Of a stretch of DNA of 64,000 nucleotides, positions 26,264-35,759 are shown in pieces. The translations under genes were made by a program, and so were the position numbers. The stretch is from Allomuricauda sp. CAU 1633 (GTDB lineage Bacteria > Bacteroidota > Bacteroidia > Flavobacteriales > Flavobacteriaceae). Position 1 is the first letter of the stretch, and every line of letters starts with the position of its first letter. The stretch is from the NCBI RefSeq assembly GCF_017313225.1, contig NZ_JAFLNE010000003.1, forward strand, positions 62,001 through 126,000, in the 5' to 3' direction. Below the pieces are notes generated by a model. It was not told where the DNA came from. It ran no database searches and saw only the letters and a list, made by a program, of their open reading frames with translations.

Positions 26264-27412
26264 TTACTTCCTCCTCCCGTTCAAGAAAAAAGTAATCCCC
26301 AAAACTAATAAGGCCAAGCCCAGTAACAGGATAAAACTATAGTTCAAGGAAGAGCTTTCGGCAATAAATCCTAGAATTACTGGGCCCAACAAAAAACCCA
26401 TATAGCCTGCTCCTGCAATGAAGGCAACACCTTGGGAGGAATCCACCCCCTTTACATTGCCCCCTATTCGGAACAATTCTGGAACAATCACCGAAAAACC
26501 AAGACCATTAAAGGCAAAACCAATAATGGACCATAAGGTGTTCTGCGTTAGGACCAAAACAAAACCGATGGCTGCAACAAAAGCTCCCAGTCCCACAATT
26601 TTTATTGGACCAATTTTGGCACTGATTCCGTCCCCAAGAAATCGTCCCAAGGTCATGGTGGTGGAAAATGCCAAAAATCCCGCCCCAATGAGCAGTTCTG
26701 GGGCCATGGTCATTTCCTTGAGGTAAAGCGCACTCCAATCAATTATGGCCCCCTCACTACCAAAAGAAACAAATCCAATAATGCCCAACAACAACAGAGG
26801 TTTAAACAATTTTAGGCTAAAGGGTTCCTTTTCTACCGGAGCGGCAACAATGTGGATATAATGTTTTTTTAGAAAAAAATTGATGACAAATACCAAAATC
26901 ACGGTCATGCCCATGTGAAGGACAGGGTTTCCAATAACAGGAATTAAAAAACTACCTAACCCTACCAAAATACCACCCAAACTAAAAAAACCATGTGCTG
27001 CGGACATAAAGTTTTGTTTGTCCTCCTTTTCAATCTCTGTGACCAAGGTGTTTATGGCAATATCAATAAAACCGTTGCTGGCGCCAAAAAGGTACAAGGC
27101 AGCCATCAACAAATAATAATTGGTCGCCATAAGCGGTAACATGGCCGTTATGGAGACAAAAACGACCCCATACCATGAGGCCCTGCCCACACCAAGTTTG
27201 TTGATGATTTTGGAGGCGATGGGAAAAATGGTAAAAACCCCAAGCGACAAACAGAAAAGGGCAATTCCCAAATCGGCTTTGTTTATGTCCAGTTTTTCTT
27301 TTACCGTGGGGATATATATGGCCCATGTACCGAACCAAATATTAATACTGGTGAAAACCCAAGAAGCGCCAAAGTATTTGGGGTTAGACAAAATAAGCCA
27401 CAGGGATTTCAT
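26264..27412 (-). CDS. Major facilitator superfamily transporter
   Basis: A 382-residue permease with about 12 membrane helices in two halves joined by a short cytosolic loop (KKHYIHIVAAPVEKEPFSLK, ~residue 190). Motifs typical of MFS appear, such as the loop after helix 2 (ASKIINKLGVGRASWYG) and the equivalent in the second half (TMTLGRFLGDGISAKIG). It lies 41 bp downstream of kynureninase on the same strand, so the two may be co-transcribed. That suggests transport of a tryptophan- or kynurenine-related compound, but the subfamily with this helix pattern also includes sugar exporters. The substrate is unassigned. Confidence 0.88.
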   Translation of the reverse strand: MKSLWLILSNPKYFGASWVFTSINIWFGTWAIYIPTVKEKLDINKADLGIALFCLSLGVFTIFPIASKIINKLGVGRASWYGVVFVSITAMLPLMATNYYLLMAALYLFGASNGFIDIAINTLVTEIEKEDKQNFMSAAHGFFSLGGILVGLGSFLIPVIGNPVLHMGMTVILVFVINFFLKKHYIHIVAAPVEKEPFSLKLFKPLLLLGIIGFVSFGSEGAIIDWSALYLKEMTMAPELLIGAGFLAFSTTMTLGRFLGDGISAKIGPIKIVGLGAFVAAIGFVLVLTQNTLWSIIGFAFNGLGFSVIVPELFRIGGNVKGVDSSQGVAFIAGAGYMGFLLGPVILGFIAESSSLNYSFILLLGLALLVLGITFFLNGRRK

Positions 27413-27453
27413 ATGATCGATAGGTTTGGTCGGTTCATTTTATTGTTTTGTGC

Positions 27454-28722
27454 TTATTTTTCCTGTATTCCCGCTTTCAATATCTGCCCAAAATGGTACA
27501 TATCTTCATAGGAACAATACAATGGGGCTGGTGCCAATCGGATGACGTTGGGTTCTCGCCAATCGGTAATGACACCGTTTTTCATGAGATAATCGAAAAG
27601 AGGGCGGCCTTCACCGTGCAAAAAAACAGAAAGCTGGCAACCGCGCTCTTTTGGGGTGATAATTTCAAACGAGCTCTCCACTTGCTTGTCAATTTCATGC
27701 AGAACAAACTCCAAATAGGCCACAATGGTTTTTTGTTTTTCAATGAGGGTATCCATGCCCACCTCATCAAACAGTTCCAATGAAGCCAAATACGGAGCTA
27801 GTGACAATATAGGAGGATTACTCAATTGCCATGCATCTGCCGTTTCAATAGGGTCAAATTCGGGTTGCATTAAAAAGCGGGTCTCTTTTTTGGTGCCCCA
27901 CCATCCTTCAAATCGGGGGATGTCCTTTTTGCCCAAATGCTTTTCATGCACAAAAATACCCGAAGCATTTCCAGGACCACTGTTCATGTATTTATAACTG
28001 CACCAGGCAGCAAAATCAGCATCCCAATCGTGCAAGTTCAATTTTACATTGCCAACAGCATGGGCCAAATCCCATCCTACAAAAGCTCCAACTGATTTTC
28101 CAACTTTGGTGATGGTCTCCATATCCAACACCTGACCGTTGTAATAGTTTACGCCACCCATCAATACCAAGGCCAGCTCCTCTCCTACTTCATTGATTTT
28201 TTGTATAATGTCCTCTGTCCGCCAAAAATGCTCTCCTTCCCGTTTTTTTACCTCAACCAACGCATCTTTTGGATCCAAACCATGAAATCGCAATTGGCTC
28301 TGCAGCATATACTGATCGGAGGGAAATGCTTTTTCTTCACAAAGAATCTTGAATCGTTTTGCGGTAGGGCGGTAAAAGGAAACCATTAAAAGGTGCAGGT
28401 TCACCGTAAGGGTGTTCATTACGGAAACCTCTTTTGGACTCGCCCCAACCACCTTACCTAAACCAGATGCCAATCGCTCGTGGTAATCCCACCAAGGTTT
28501 GTCTGCATAAAAATGACCTTCCACAGCCAATTCCTTCCAATCCGTCATGACGTCATCTACAAATTTTTGGGTGCGTTTGGGTTGTAATCCCAAGGAATTT
28601 CCTGTAAAATAAATGACTTCCTTTCCGTTTACCTTTGGATAATGGAATTCTTGACGGTATTTAAAAAGTTTGTCCTTGGCATCCAATTGTTGGGCAAACT
28701 CAAGGGTATTTTGGAATGTCAT
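27454..28722 (-). CDS. kynU: Kynureninase
   Basis: A 422-residue PLP enzyme that cleaves 3-hydroxykynurenine to 3-hydroxyanthranilate and alanine. Motifs include VIYFTGNSLGLQPK, the VEGHFYADKPWWDYHE substrate region, VGWDLAHAVGNVKLNLHDW with the PLP-binding Asp, and the Schiff-base Lys in FAAWCSYKYMNSGPG. The C-terminal domain motif NVIRLAPAPLYCSYEDMY is present. Together with kmo this gives two sequential steps toward quinolinate and NAD. 3-hydroxyanthranilate dioxygenase is not in the window. An MFS gene follows downstream on the same strand. Confidence 0.96.
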   Translation of the reverse strand: MTFQNTLEFAQQLDAKDKLFKYRQEFHYPKVNGKEVIYFTGNSLGLQPKRTQKFVDDVMTDWKELAVEGHFYADKPWWDYHERLASGLGKVVGASPKEVSVMNTLTVNLHLLMVSFYRPTAKRFKILCEEKAFPSDQYMLQSQLRFHGLDPKDALVEVKKREGEHFWRTEDIIQKINEVGEELALVLMGGVNYYNGQVLDMETITKVGKSVGAFVGWDLAHAVGNVKLNLHDWDADFAAWCSYKYMNSGPGNASGIFVHEKHLGKKDIPRFEGWWGTKKETRFLMQPEFDPIETADAWQLSNPPILSLAPYLASLELFDEVGMDTLIEKQKTIVAYLEFVLHEIDKQVESSFEIITPKERGCQLSVFLHGEGRPLFDYLMKNGVITDWREPNVIRLAPAPLYCSYEDMYHFGQILKAGIQEK

Positions 28723-28777
28723 GCTTTACTTGATTTGCTTCAAAAATACGATTTGTGAACCTATTTTGCCCAGTAAT

Positions 28778-29242
28778 TCACTCCAAGCGCATTTCAATGA
28801 TATGCTTTTTAAATCCTACTTTTTCATAGGCCTTTATAGCGGGAAGGTTATCACTGTAAACCGTTAAGCGGATTTCCTGAAAGCCATTTTCATGGGACCA
28901 TTTCTTTAATTCATCTACAATCAAAGCATTGATACCCTTTCCTCTATAGGCCGGGTCAGTGTACATAAATCCCAAATAGGCATAATATTCGTGGTCCAGA
29001 TAATGTCTGGCCCGCTTGGAAATGGCATAACCCGATGATACCACCTTACCATCCACTTCTGCGACTATAACACAGCTGTTATCATCCAAAATCATCTGTT
29101 TAAGGTCATAATAACTTATTGGATCTTCCTTAATGGTCACATCAAAAGGGCGTTCTGCGGTGATGATGCCTTGTTCAAAATGGAGCAGGATGGACAAATC
29201 CTCCAAAGTGGCATTCCGAATTGTGATTTGGTCTGAAGTCAT
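28778..29242 (-). CDS. GNAT family N-acetyltransferase
   Basis: A 154-residue acetyl-CoA-dependent transferase. The acetyl-CoA-binding motif A is LGFMYTDPAYRGKGINALIV, including the R-G-x-G-x-N pyrophosphate loop. Motif B follows in NGFQEIRLTVYSDNLPAIKA with YEKVGFKKHIIEM at the end. The N-terminus TIRNATLEDLSILLHFEQG is typical for the family. The acceptor substrate cannot be predicted. It is divergent from the O-methyltransferase gene and lies 55 bp upstream of kynU on the same strand, so a shared transcript with kynU is possible but unproven. Confidence 0.9.
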   Translation of the reverse strand: MTSDQITIRNATLEDLSILLHFEQGIITAERPFDVTIKEDPISYYDLKQMILDDNSCVIVAEVDGKVVSSGYAISKRARHYLDHEYYAYLGFMYTDPAYRGKGINALIVDELKKWSHENGFQEIRLTVYSDNLPAIKAYEKVGFKKHIIEMRLE

Positions 29243-29286
29243 TTTAATTGAGGGTACAAGTTATCTCCGAATGTAGTTCTTTTATC

Positions 29287-29294
29287 TATTTTTG
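29287..29294 (+). promoter_or_regulatory. -7 box TATTTTTG of the O-methyltransferase gene
   Basis: An exact TAnnTTTG match 13 bases before the ATG at 29308. Confidence 0.55.
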
Positions 29295-29307
29295 AAAAAA
29301 ATAAACC

Positions 29308-29949
29308 ATGCATTTTCTCTCCAACATCCTGGAAGATTATATCGAAGAACACTCCCAAACAGAACCTGAATTATTGGCGGAGTTGTCACGGGAAACCCAC
29401 CTAAAGGTGGTGCACCCCCGTATGATCACGGGGCATTTTCAAGGTCGTGTACTGAGTTTACTATCCAAAATCATCGCTCCCAAAAACATCTTGGAAATTG
29501 GAACCTACACAGGGTATTCGGCTCTTTGTTTGGTGGAAGGACTTCGCAACAACGGAGAATTGCACACCATTGAAATCAATGAGGAGCTACACGATTTTCA
29601 ACGCAAGTATTTTGATCGAAGCGGCTATGGTTCACAAATCATTCAACATACGGGAGATGCCATGGACATTATCCCAACACTTGACCTTTCTTTTGACCTC
29701 ATCTTTATTGATGCCCAAAAAGTGAACTACGATGCCTATTTTGAAGCAGCGATTCAAAAAACGAAATCGGGTAGTGTTATTTTATCGGATAATGTGCTGT
29801 GGTCCGGAAAAGTGGTGGAACCGGTTCCCAAATCGGATAAGGCCACCCTTGCTTTGAAGGCCTACAATAAGAAACTGCAAAATGACCCCAGGGTGGAAAC
29901 TGTTTTGCTGCCCATTAGGGATGGGTTGACCCTGAGTAGGGTAAAATAA
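29308..29949 (+). CDS. O-methyltransferase (class I, catechol-type family)
   Basis: A 213-residue SAM-dependent methyltransferase of the caffeoyl-CoA/catechol O-methyltransferase family. The SAM-binding motif I is NILEIGTYTGYSALCLVEGL. The acidic motif ELHTIEINEE and the metal-binding DLIFIDAQKVNYDAYFE and SGSVILSDNVLW segments are present, with Asp and Asn ligands for a divalent cation. The substrate is unknown, but catechol-like molecules are typical. The last 35 bp overlap the convergent PAP2 phosphatase gene. Confidence 0.9.
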   Translation: MHFLSNILEDYIEEHSQTEPELLAELSRETHLKVVHPRMITGHFQGRVLSLLSKIIAPKNILEIGTYTGYSALCLVEGLRNNGELHTIEINEELHDFQRKYFDRSGYGSQIIQHTGDAMDIIPTLDLSFDLIFIDAQKVNYDAYFEAAIQKTKSGSVILSDNVLWSGKVVEPVPKSDKATLALKAYNKKLQNDPRVETVLLPIRDGLTLSRVK

Positions 29950-30487
29950 AACGGTTATGGAGTTTGTAAAACAATAGCCCGGATAGTATTCCAACCACCG
30001 CACCAACCATGATATCGATGGGAAAATGCACCCCAACATAGATGCGGCTCATGGCAAACAGAATAGGCCAAATAAAAAATAAGAGCGCCCACTTTATTTT
30101 TTTCCTCAAAAAAAGAAACACTAAAGTTGTGATGGAAAAGGAACTTGAGGCATGCCCTGAGAAAAAGCTATAATCCGTTGGACTTTTTAGAATACGAATC
30201 AGTGTATTGATCTCTTCAGTGTTGTTGGGTCTCAGTCGGGCTACCGATATTTTGGTCCAATGGGTTATGGTGGTAATAAAAATAATCAAGCCAATTAAGG
30301 TCAAAACCTTAAACCAAGCCTCCCGTTTTGGAAACTTCAGGAAAAACAATACAATAAAAAAGATAAAAAGAGGGGTCCATGTGGCAATGTTGGTAATGGT
30401 AGACCAGAACCCATCATATTCTTCAATGCCCAAACTATTGAGATAGATAAACGTGTCCCTATCCCATTCGAGCACTTTTTTAAGCAT
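29915..30487 (-). CDS. PAP2-family membrane phosphatase
   Basis: A 190-residue integral membrane phosphatase. The three catalytic motifs are present: KISVARLRP (KX6RP), FFSGHASSS (SGH with the general-acid His) and SRIYVGVHFPID (SRX5H). Five to six hydrophobic helices surround them. Related enzymes dephosphorylate phosphatidic acid, undecaprenyl pyrophosphate or lipid A. Which applies here cannot be decided. It lies 3 bp downstream of tatA on the same strand, so these are probably one operon. Its 3' end overlaps the O-methyltransferase gene. Confidence 0.9.
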   Translation of the reverse strand: MLKKVLEWDRDTFIYLNSLGIEEYDGFWSTITNIATWTPLFIFFIVLFFLKFPKREAWFKVLTLIGLIIFITTITHWTKISVARLRPNNTEEINTLIRILKSPTDYSFFSGHASSSFSITTLVFLFLRKKIKWALLFFIWPILFAMSRIYVGVHFPIDIMVGAVVGILSGLLFYKLHNRFILPYSGSTHP

Positions 30488-30490
30488 GGA

Positions 30491-30769
30491 TTACTTGAGA
30501 TTTCTTTTTACCGATCCTGTAACCTCATCAACATTTTTCTTTACCTCATCGATTTCTTTTCGAATGTCTTTGGTAAAGTCGGTATCGATGCCTTGTTTAT
30601 CGGCACTTTTTTGGATTTCGCGCTTAATATCATCGGTTGCATCCCGAAGTTGACGCATTCCCTTACCCAGTCCTTTGGCAATCCCGGGAATTTTATCGGC
30701 ACCAAAGACCATCACCACTATAAATAGGATGAAAAAAATCTCTGCGCCACTTATGAATAGAAAATACAT
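30491..30769 (-). CDS. tatA: Twin-arginine translocase subunit TatA/TatE
   Basis: A 92-residue Tat pore component. A short N-terminal membrane helix (GAEIFFILFIVVMVFGADKI) precedes the typical P-hinge and amphipathic helix (PGIAKGLGKGMRQLRDATDD). A charged cytosolic tail rich in Lys and Asp follows. TatC is not in the window. Its substrates in Bacteroidota are folded proteins with an RR signal; the M15 peptidase at 39.4 kb carries such a signal. The PAP2 gene follows directly. Confidence 0.92.
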   Translation of the reverse strand: MYFLFISGAEIFFILFIVVMVFGADKIPGIAKGLGKGMRQLRDATDDIKREIQKSADKQGIDTDFTKDIRKEIDEVKKNVDEVTGSVKRNLK

Positions 30770-30803
30770 GCAACAAATATAATCAGAAGTTAGTAGGAAA
30801 ATA

Positions 30804-30833
30804 AAAAAAGCCCCGTGAAATCACAGGGCTTTT
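30804..30833 (-). terminator. Intrinsic terminator after the M1 peptidase gene
   Basis: A hairpin with arms AAAGCCC-GTG and CAC-GGGCTTT around AAAT is followed on the minus strand by a T-run (A-run at 30804-30809). It lies 23 bp past the peptidase stop. Confidence 0.85.
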
Positions 30834-30855
30834 AACAGCTATTTTGTAACTAAAT

Positions 30856-33168
30856 CTATCCTTTGATGTTGTCCTTGAACTGATCAAAGTCCGATTTCTC
30901 TTCTTTTTTGGGCCAAGCATTGTTGGTAGTATCAATATCCGCCGTTTCCAACTTTGGATCTACCACAATCCCTACCAATTCTTTTTGGGATGAAATCACC
31001 CTTTTTACCTCAGCATCGTTCTTTCTCCAAATCTCAGGTGGGTAAGTAACATTTTCCTTGGTGCCATCGGCATAGGTATACTCCACAATCAATGGCATTG
31101 GAATTCCTCCTGGCTTGTCAAAAGTGACTTCGTAGAAATATTTGGGCTCTTCAACCTGAGACCGCTCTGCCTCGGTCATGTTGTCCATCATAAATTCCTT
31201 CAGGTTTTGGGAAGTTTCCGTTGGAGATTTGCCTTTAAGCTCAGGCATGTAATCCTCACTGTCTTCATCTGCCAAATAGACCAAAGGAGGTAAATCAGCT
31301 TCCGTGAGATTTCTATCGGCCATATATTTTTCCATTTCCTTGGTAGGCTTGTTGGTCACGTAATATTTTTTGACCCCTTTTACACCTATATCCACATAAT
31401 CGGTGGTGTAGAACCAGCTTCTCCAGAACCAATCCAAATCCACGGCAGAAGCATCTTCCATGGTACGGAAGAAATCCTCTGGGGTTGGGTGCTTAAACAT
31501 CCAACGCTGTGCATAGGTCTTAAAGGCATGATCGAACAATTCCCTACCCATTACGGTTTCTCTAAGAATATTCAATGCCGTAGCAGGTTTTCCGTAGGCA
31601 TTTGGTCCCAATTGGTAGACATTTTCTGGGTTTGACATGATTGGGGAGATGTAACTCTGATCTCCGCCCATGTACGGTACAATGTCTGCTGGATTTCCTC
31701 TACGCGATGGATAATTTTCACCAGGAGCAATGACATCTGGATAGTTCCTTCCAAATTCCTGCTCGGCCAAGTACTGCATAAAGGTATCGAGACCTTCATC
31801 CATCCATCCCCACTGACGCTCATCTGAGTTGACAATCATTGGGAAGAAATTATGGCCCACTTCGTGGATAATTACACTGATCATTCCGAATTTCACTCGA
31901 TCTGAATAGGTTCCATCCTCATTGGGTCGACCATAGTTCCAGCAAATCATGGGGTATTCCATCCCTTGATTTTTCGCGTGTACAGAAATGGCCTTATGGT
32001 ATGGGTAATCAAATGTATGTTTGGAATAGGTCTGCAGCGTCTGTACCACAGCTTTTGTGGACATATCTTCCCATAGCGGATTTCCTTCTTTTGGATACAG
32101 GGAAACCGCCATTACATCTTTGCCACCAATTTTTACGGCCTGCATATCCCAAATAAACTTACGGGATGAAGCAAAGGCATAGTCCCTCACATTGGTCGCC
32201 TTGAACTTCCATGTCTTAGTATCTGTTGAGAATCCCTTTTCAGCGGCCTCAGCCTCTTCTTGGGTTACAATGATGACAGGCTTGTCATAAGATTTTTTGG
32301 CATCCTTGTACCGCTTCATCATGTCTTTGGTGAAAACTTCATCTCTGTTCTGAAGCTCTCCCGTTGCATCCAAAACATGGTCCGCTGGAACGGTAATGCT
32401 TACATCGTAGTTTCCAAAGGGAAGTGCAAACTCTCCACTGCCCCAGAACTGATGGTTTTGCCATCCTTCCACATCGCTGTATACCGCCATTCTTGGAAAG
32501 AATTGGGCAATCACATAGGCACGGTTACCGTCCGCTGCAAAATATTCAAATCCGGAACGGGCCCTATTTACCGTATGGTCAGGAACATTGTACCACCATT
32601 TAACCGAGAAAGAAACTTTTTCCCCACTCTTTAGCGGTTGCGGAATGTTTACTCGCATCATGGTTTGGTTGATGGTATGCGATAATGGTTTTCCACTGGC
32701 ATCCGTCACCGATTCAATATTGAAACCACCGTCAAAAGGCTCGCTCATGTAGGTTTCGGCAAAATTACCTGCGGTGTAGGCAATGTTCACCCCATTTCCA
32801 TCACGTAGTGGGGATTTGGAATCCTTGGCACGGACATTTTGGTCCAACTGTACCCAAAGAAACTCCAAAACATCAGGGGAGTTGTTATGGTAGGTAATGG
32901 TTTCCTCACCATGAATTCTTGCATTTTTGTCATCCAACTGCACATTGATCACATAATCGGCTTGTTGTTGGTAGTAATCCGGACCTGGGGCTCCAGATGC
33001 GGACCGATAGTTGTTGGGGGTGGAAAATTCCTCGTACAACTGTTTAAACTTACTTTGATTGTAATGACCTGGCTCCCGTGCCGGTTTGGTTTCCTCTTCT
33101 TCCTGCGCCATCAAAACAGTACCAAAAAGAAATAGTACGGAAGCAAAATAATACTTAACTCTGTTCAT
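30856..33168 (-). CDS. M1-family metallopeptidase, exported
   Basis: A 770-residue zinc aminopeptidase-like protein with a signal peptide (YYFASVLFLFGTVLMAQ). The zinc motif is IIHEVGHNFFPMIV with the third ligand Glu in GWMDEGLDTF about 19 residues later. The exopeptidase GxMEN motif is replaced by NQGMEYPMICW, as in many Bacteroidota relatives. The N-terminal beta domain spans ~30-280. A long C-terminal region after residue ~600 (VKGVKKYYVTNKP onward) has no motif I recognise. It probably degrades peptides in the periplasm or at the outer membrane. The DUF6702-like gene lies upstream on the same strand. Confidence 0.93.
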   Translation of the reverse strand: MNRVKYYFASVLFLFGTVLMAQEEEETKPAREPGHYNQSKFKQLYEEFSTPNNYRSASGAPGPDYYQQQADYVINVQLDDKNARIHGEETITYHNNSPDVLEFLWVQLDQNVRAKDSKSPLRDGNGVNIAYTAGNFAETYMSEPFDGGFNIESVTDASGKPLSHTINQTMMRVNIPQPLKSGEKVSFSVKWWYNVPDHTVNRARSGFEYFAADGNRAYVIAQFFPRMAVYSDVEGWQNHQFWGSGEFALPFGNYDVSITVPADHVLDATGELQNRDEVFTKDMMKRYKDAKKSYDKPVIIVTQEEAEAAEKGFSTDTKTWKFKATNVRDYAFASSRKFIWDMQAVKIGGKDVMAVSLYPKEGNPLWEDMSTKAVVQTLQTYSKHTFDYPYHKAISVHAKNQGMEYPMICWNYGRPNEDGTYSDRVKFGMISVIIHEVGHNFFPMIVNSDERQWGWMDEGLDTFMQYLAEQEFGRNYPDVIAPGENYPSRRGNPADIVPYMGGDQSYISPIMSNPENVYQLGPNAYGKPATALNILRETVMGRELFDHAFKTYAQRWMFKHPTPEDFFRTMEDASAVDLDWFWRSWFYTTDYVDIGVKGVKKYYVTNKPTKEMEKYMADRNLTEADLPPLVYLADEDSEDYMPELKGKSPTETSQNLKEFMMDNMTEAERSQVEEPKYFYEVTFDKPGGIPMPLIVEYTYADGTKENVTYPPEIWRKNDAEVKRVISSQKELVGIVVDPKLETADIDTTNNAWPKKEEKSDFDQFKDNIKG

Positions 33169-33229
33169 TTTTTATTTGATTTTAAAACGTTGAAAAATAG
33201 CTCTTTTTTAACCAACCGTTAACAATTCG

Positions 33230-33748
33230 TTACAAGTTTAACATTCCTTTATTATTTTCCTTGATGAGCACAAAACTCTTCTTTTGGTCTTTCCATTTTA
33301 GGTGGACCACGTTCTGTTGTTCTTCAAATAAATCGGTGAGAATCTCATTTTGAATGGCTACGGATTTTAGCCCCGAAAAATTAACTTTGGGAATTTCAAG
33401 ATAGCAGATGACCACATCATTGTCATAGCGTTTTCCCAAGAAGGTATATTCAGCCGTTTTGCCATTGAGTTCCATGGCAAATTTGGCCCTAAAGTATTTT
33501 TCTATGTATTCATCAGCCACTTTAGCCTCATTGGGGGTGGCCAACTTAGCTTTAATGCCATAGCGCTCTTCCAAGAGGGCATTCAAATCATCAATAAAAA
33601 TGCGACTCGTAATCTGAAAAGCATCATCTTCCTCAGCATACACCACATTGGTGACGCTTACATAGAATTTATGGGCTGATGTGAATGATAAAAAAAGTAC
33701 CACGGCCAATGGCAATAGTAGATTCCTTACAGTTCTCTTTTTCATCAT
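33230..33748 (-). CDS. Exported DUF6702-like protein
   Basis: An approximately 172-residue exported protein (signal peptide KRTVRNLLLPLAVVLFLSFTSA). The mature part begins HKFYVSVTNVVYAEEDDAFQ and contains IFIDDLNALLEERYGIK and WKDQKKSFVLIKENN, features I associate with the DUF6702 family. Function unknown. It is encoded directly upstream of an M1 peptidase, an arrangement I recall as recurrent in flavobacteria, which could mean a shared role in peptide handling. Two adjacent ATG codons (33748 and 33745) could both serve as start; the ATG at 33778 lies ahead of the signal peptide and is rejected. Confidence 0.75.
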   Translation of the reverse strand: MMKKRTVRNLLLPLAVVLFLSFTSAHKFYVSVTNVVYAEEDDAFQITSRIFIDDLNALLEERYGIKAKLATPNEAKVADEYIEKYFRAKFAMELNGKTAEYTFLGKRYDNDVVICYLEIPKVNFSGLKSVAIQNEILTDLFEEQQNVVHLKWKDQKKSFVLIKENNKGMLNL

Positions 33749-33950
33749 ATAGATTTTAGTACTCCAATGCTGGGGCAATGTTACAGGATTTCATGGGATT
33801 TTTATGCAAAAGACTTGCCAAAATATGCTTTTTGGACATTGGACCCATGATATTAGAAAAAAGATAAAAAACGGGTATTGGATATTGGAATTTACTATTT
33901 GGGATTGTTACTTGATGGTTGTTGGAATTTGGAATTTTGAACTTGAACTT

Positions 33951-34031
<81 letters not shown>

Positions 34032-34034
<3 letters not shown>

Positions 34035-34808
34035 ATCCAAATTATTGTTCTCCCGATACACCCTGCTCTTTTGCACCATAAAATCCCATATTTTCAACTT
34101 GTCCTGCGAATCAACAGTGGTTTGAAATGCTTCATCCACTTCACAGAAATACATAAAATCCTCTATTTTTTCCATTGGAATCTTTAAGGTGGTCACAAAA
34201 AGAGAATCCACATAAAAGTCTTGTACCCGTTGTGTCCGAGCATAGGTGTTGTCCACTTCGAGGCGGTTCTTTAACATTTTGGTGCGACCTGTTATGGCAT
34301 TGATAATAGGATTTAGTGGCACAATCCCGCTTCCAGAAACAGCTTCATTGAGCTTTCGTTCACTTTGGGTAAAATCTTTGGCATTGGCATTGGGAAGGCC
34401 CAAGGCCTCGGCATCCACAATTCTTGGAGGGGGAAGCTTTTCAAGATCTTTATCCAAAACCCCAGATAGGTTGTACGGACTCACCACCACTTCCCGTAGC
34501 TCGTTGACAAATTCCTCCAAAGGAACTGTCACAAAATTTGAATTGTACACTGCCTCGGTCACGGGAAGCAACTTTCTCTGAAAATGCACCGCCGAGAAGA
34601 CCAAGGTGTCGTTCACCTGTACCCTAATGGTAAAATTTCCATCAATATCTGTGATAACGGCTTCATCCGAAGAAATATTCTGGACCACAACGCCCACCAC
34701 ATCCTCAGTGGCACTGGTAACCACTCCCCGTAAAATTTTACGAGCACTGTCTTGGGCCGTGGCACCAAAGGTGAATAAACATACTAATGGAAAAAGAAGT
34801 TGCTTCAT
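34032..34808 (-). CDS. Exported carboxypeptidase-regulatory-like domain protein (paralogue 2)
   Basis: A 258-residue exported protein with signal peptide KQLLFPLVCLFTFGATAQ. The first ~90 residues form a CarboxypepD_reg-like beta fold (ILRGVVTSATEDVVGVVVQN, AVITDIDGNFTIRVQVNDTL). This is the plug-preceding domain found in TonB-dependent receptors, but no barrel follows. Instead a helical C-terminal region carries FYVDSLFVTTLKIPMEKIED and FMYFCEVDEAFQ. It overlaps the upstream paralogue by 4 bp and aligns with it throughout. Function unknown. It ends at the GACTCCT tandem repeat. Confidence 0.8.
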
Positions 34809-35545
34809 TCCTCATTCAACTCGGTCAAAAAGGCTTTGCTCTGAGTCACCAAAAAATCAATCAATTGAAACTCATTTTCTTTGCGCAACAAGGTCTGGGA
34901 AGGAATTTTATCATCACAATACAATAAAAAAGCATCTATTTTGTCTTGCGGAAGTTTTAAATCCGCCACAAAAAACTCATCGTCATACACATGACGAAGC
35001 ACCTCGCTTACCTTAAGTGGGGCCCTTTGCGCACCCTCTTCTTCATGGGATTTAAAAAGCGCTTTGAAAATATTTACAAAGTTGAGCCCGTCCCGCATGC
35101 CGCGAACCGTTCTGGACTCCGCCACATTTTCAACCTCCGTACTTCTATCAATTTCGTAGTCAAATTGTTTAAAATCCTCATTCTTCACCTCCAAAAATCG
35201 TTCTTGGTTTTCCGGGGTCACCACTACCTCGTCCAACTCCCGTATCTTTTCGGTCACTTCCACTACCAAGCGGTTATTCGCAAGAATTTCCTCGGTAACG
35301 GTAAGTACTTCCAGTTGGTAGTTCACCGCTGTAAACACCAGTTGGTCCCCTGCCTTTACCATTATGGCAAATTCCCCATCATCATTGGTAATTGTGGCAT
35401 TTCCGGAAGTAGAATTAATTACATTCTCGTTGGGTACATTGGTGCTCCGGTACAGCACTTTCCCGCGCAATAAATGGCGGTCTTCCTGTGCCATGGACAG
35501 AGCAGAAAAAAACAACGAAAACAGAATCAAAACTATATTTTTCAT
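34805..35545 (-). CDS. Exported carboxypeptidase-regulatory-like domain protein (paralogue 1)
   Basis: A 246-residue exported protein with signal peptide KNIVLILFSLFFSALSMAQ. It has the same layout as its downstream neighbour: a beta domain (HLLRGKVLYRSTNVPNENVI, ATITNDDGEFAIMVKAGDQL) and a helical C-terminus (FFVADLKLPQDKIDAFLLYC). The conserved tail pattern, D-x-L-L-P-x-x-K-I-(D/E)-x-F-x-x-(Y/F)-C, is shared by both proteins. The 4-bp ATGA overlap implies equal production of the two. It could be a cell-surface scaffold or accessory protein, but I cannot assign a role. Confidence 0.8.
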   Translation of the reverse strand: MKNIVLILFSLFFSALSMAQEDRHLLRGKVLYRSTNVPNENVINSTSGNATITNDDGEFAIMVKAGDQLVFTAVNYQLEVLTVTEEILANNRLVVEVTEKIRELDEVVVTPENQERFLEVKNEDFKQFDYEIDRSTEVENVAESRTVRGMRDGLNFVNIFKALFKSHEEEGAQRAPLKVSEVLRHVYDDEFFVADLKLPQDKIDAFLLYCDDKIPSQTLLRKENEFQLIDFLVTQSKAFLTELNEE

Positions 35546-35657
35546 AAGAAAGCATTTAGCCCAAGTTAAAGAAAACTCTTGAAGCCCATATAAAAAAATA
35601 AAGCTGTTCTAAACTTTTGTTAATTCTCCGAGGCATACTTTTGAAAAAAGGGTATCC

Positions 35658-35681
35658 GTTCACCCGTGAACTTTACCTTTT
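35658..35681 (+). promoter_or_regulatory. Palindrome next to a -7-like box before the repeat protein operon
   Basis: GTTCAC-CC-GTGAAC (35658-35671) is followed after 2 bases by TACCTTTT (35674-35681), a near match to TAnnTTTG. A palindrome at this place would let a dimeric regulator control the promoter. Start codons lie 43-79 bases downstream. Confidence 0.5.
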
Positions 35682-35759
35682 GAACGGGATTTATTAGCAT
35701 AATCAAATCATAAGGTTAGTTTTGTGGATTCCGTTTGGAAACCTCAAATAACAAACACT

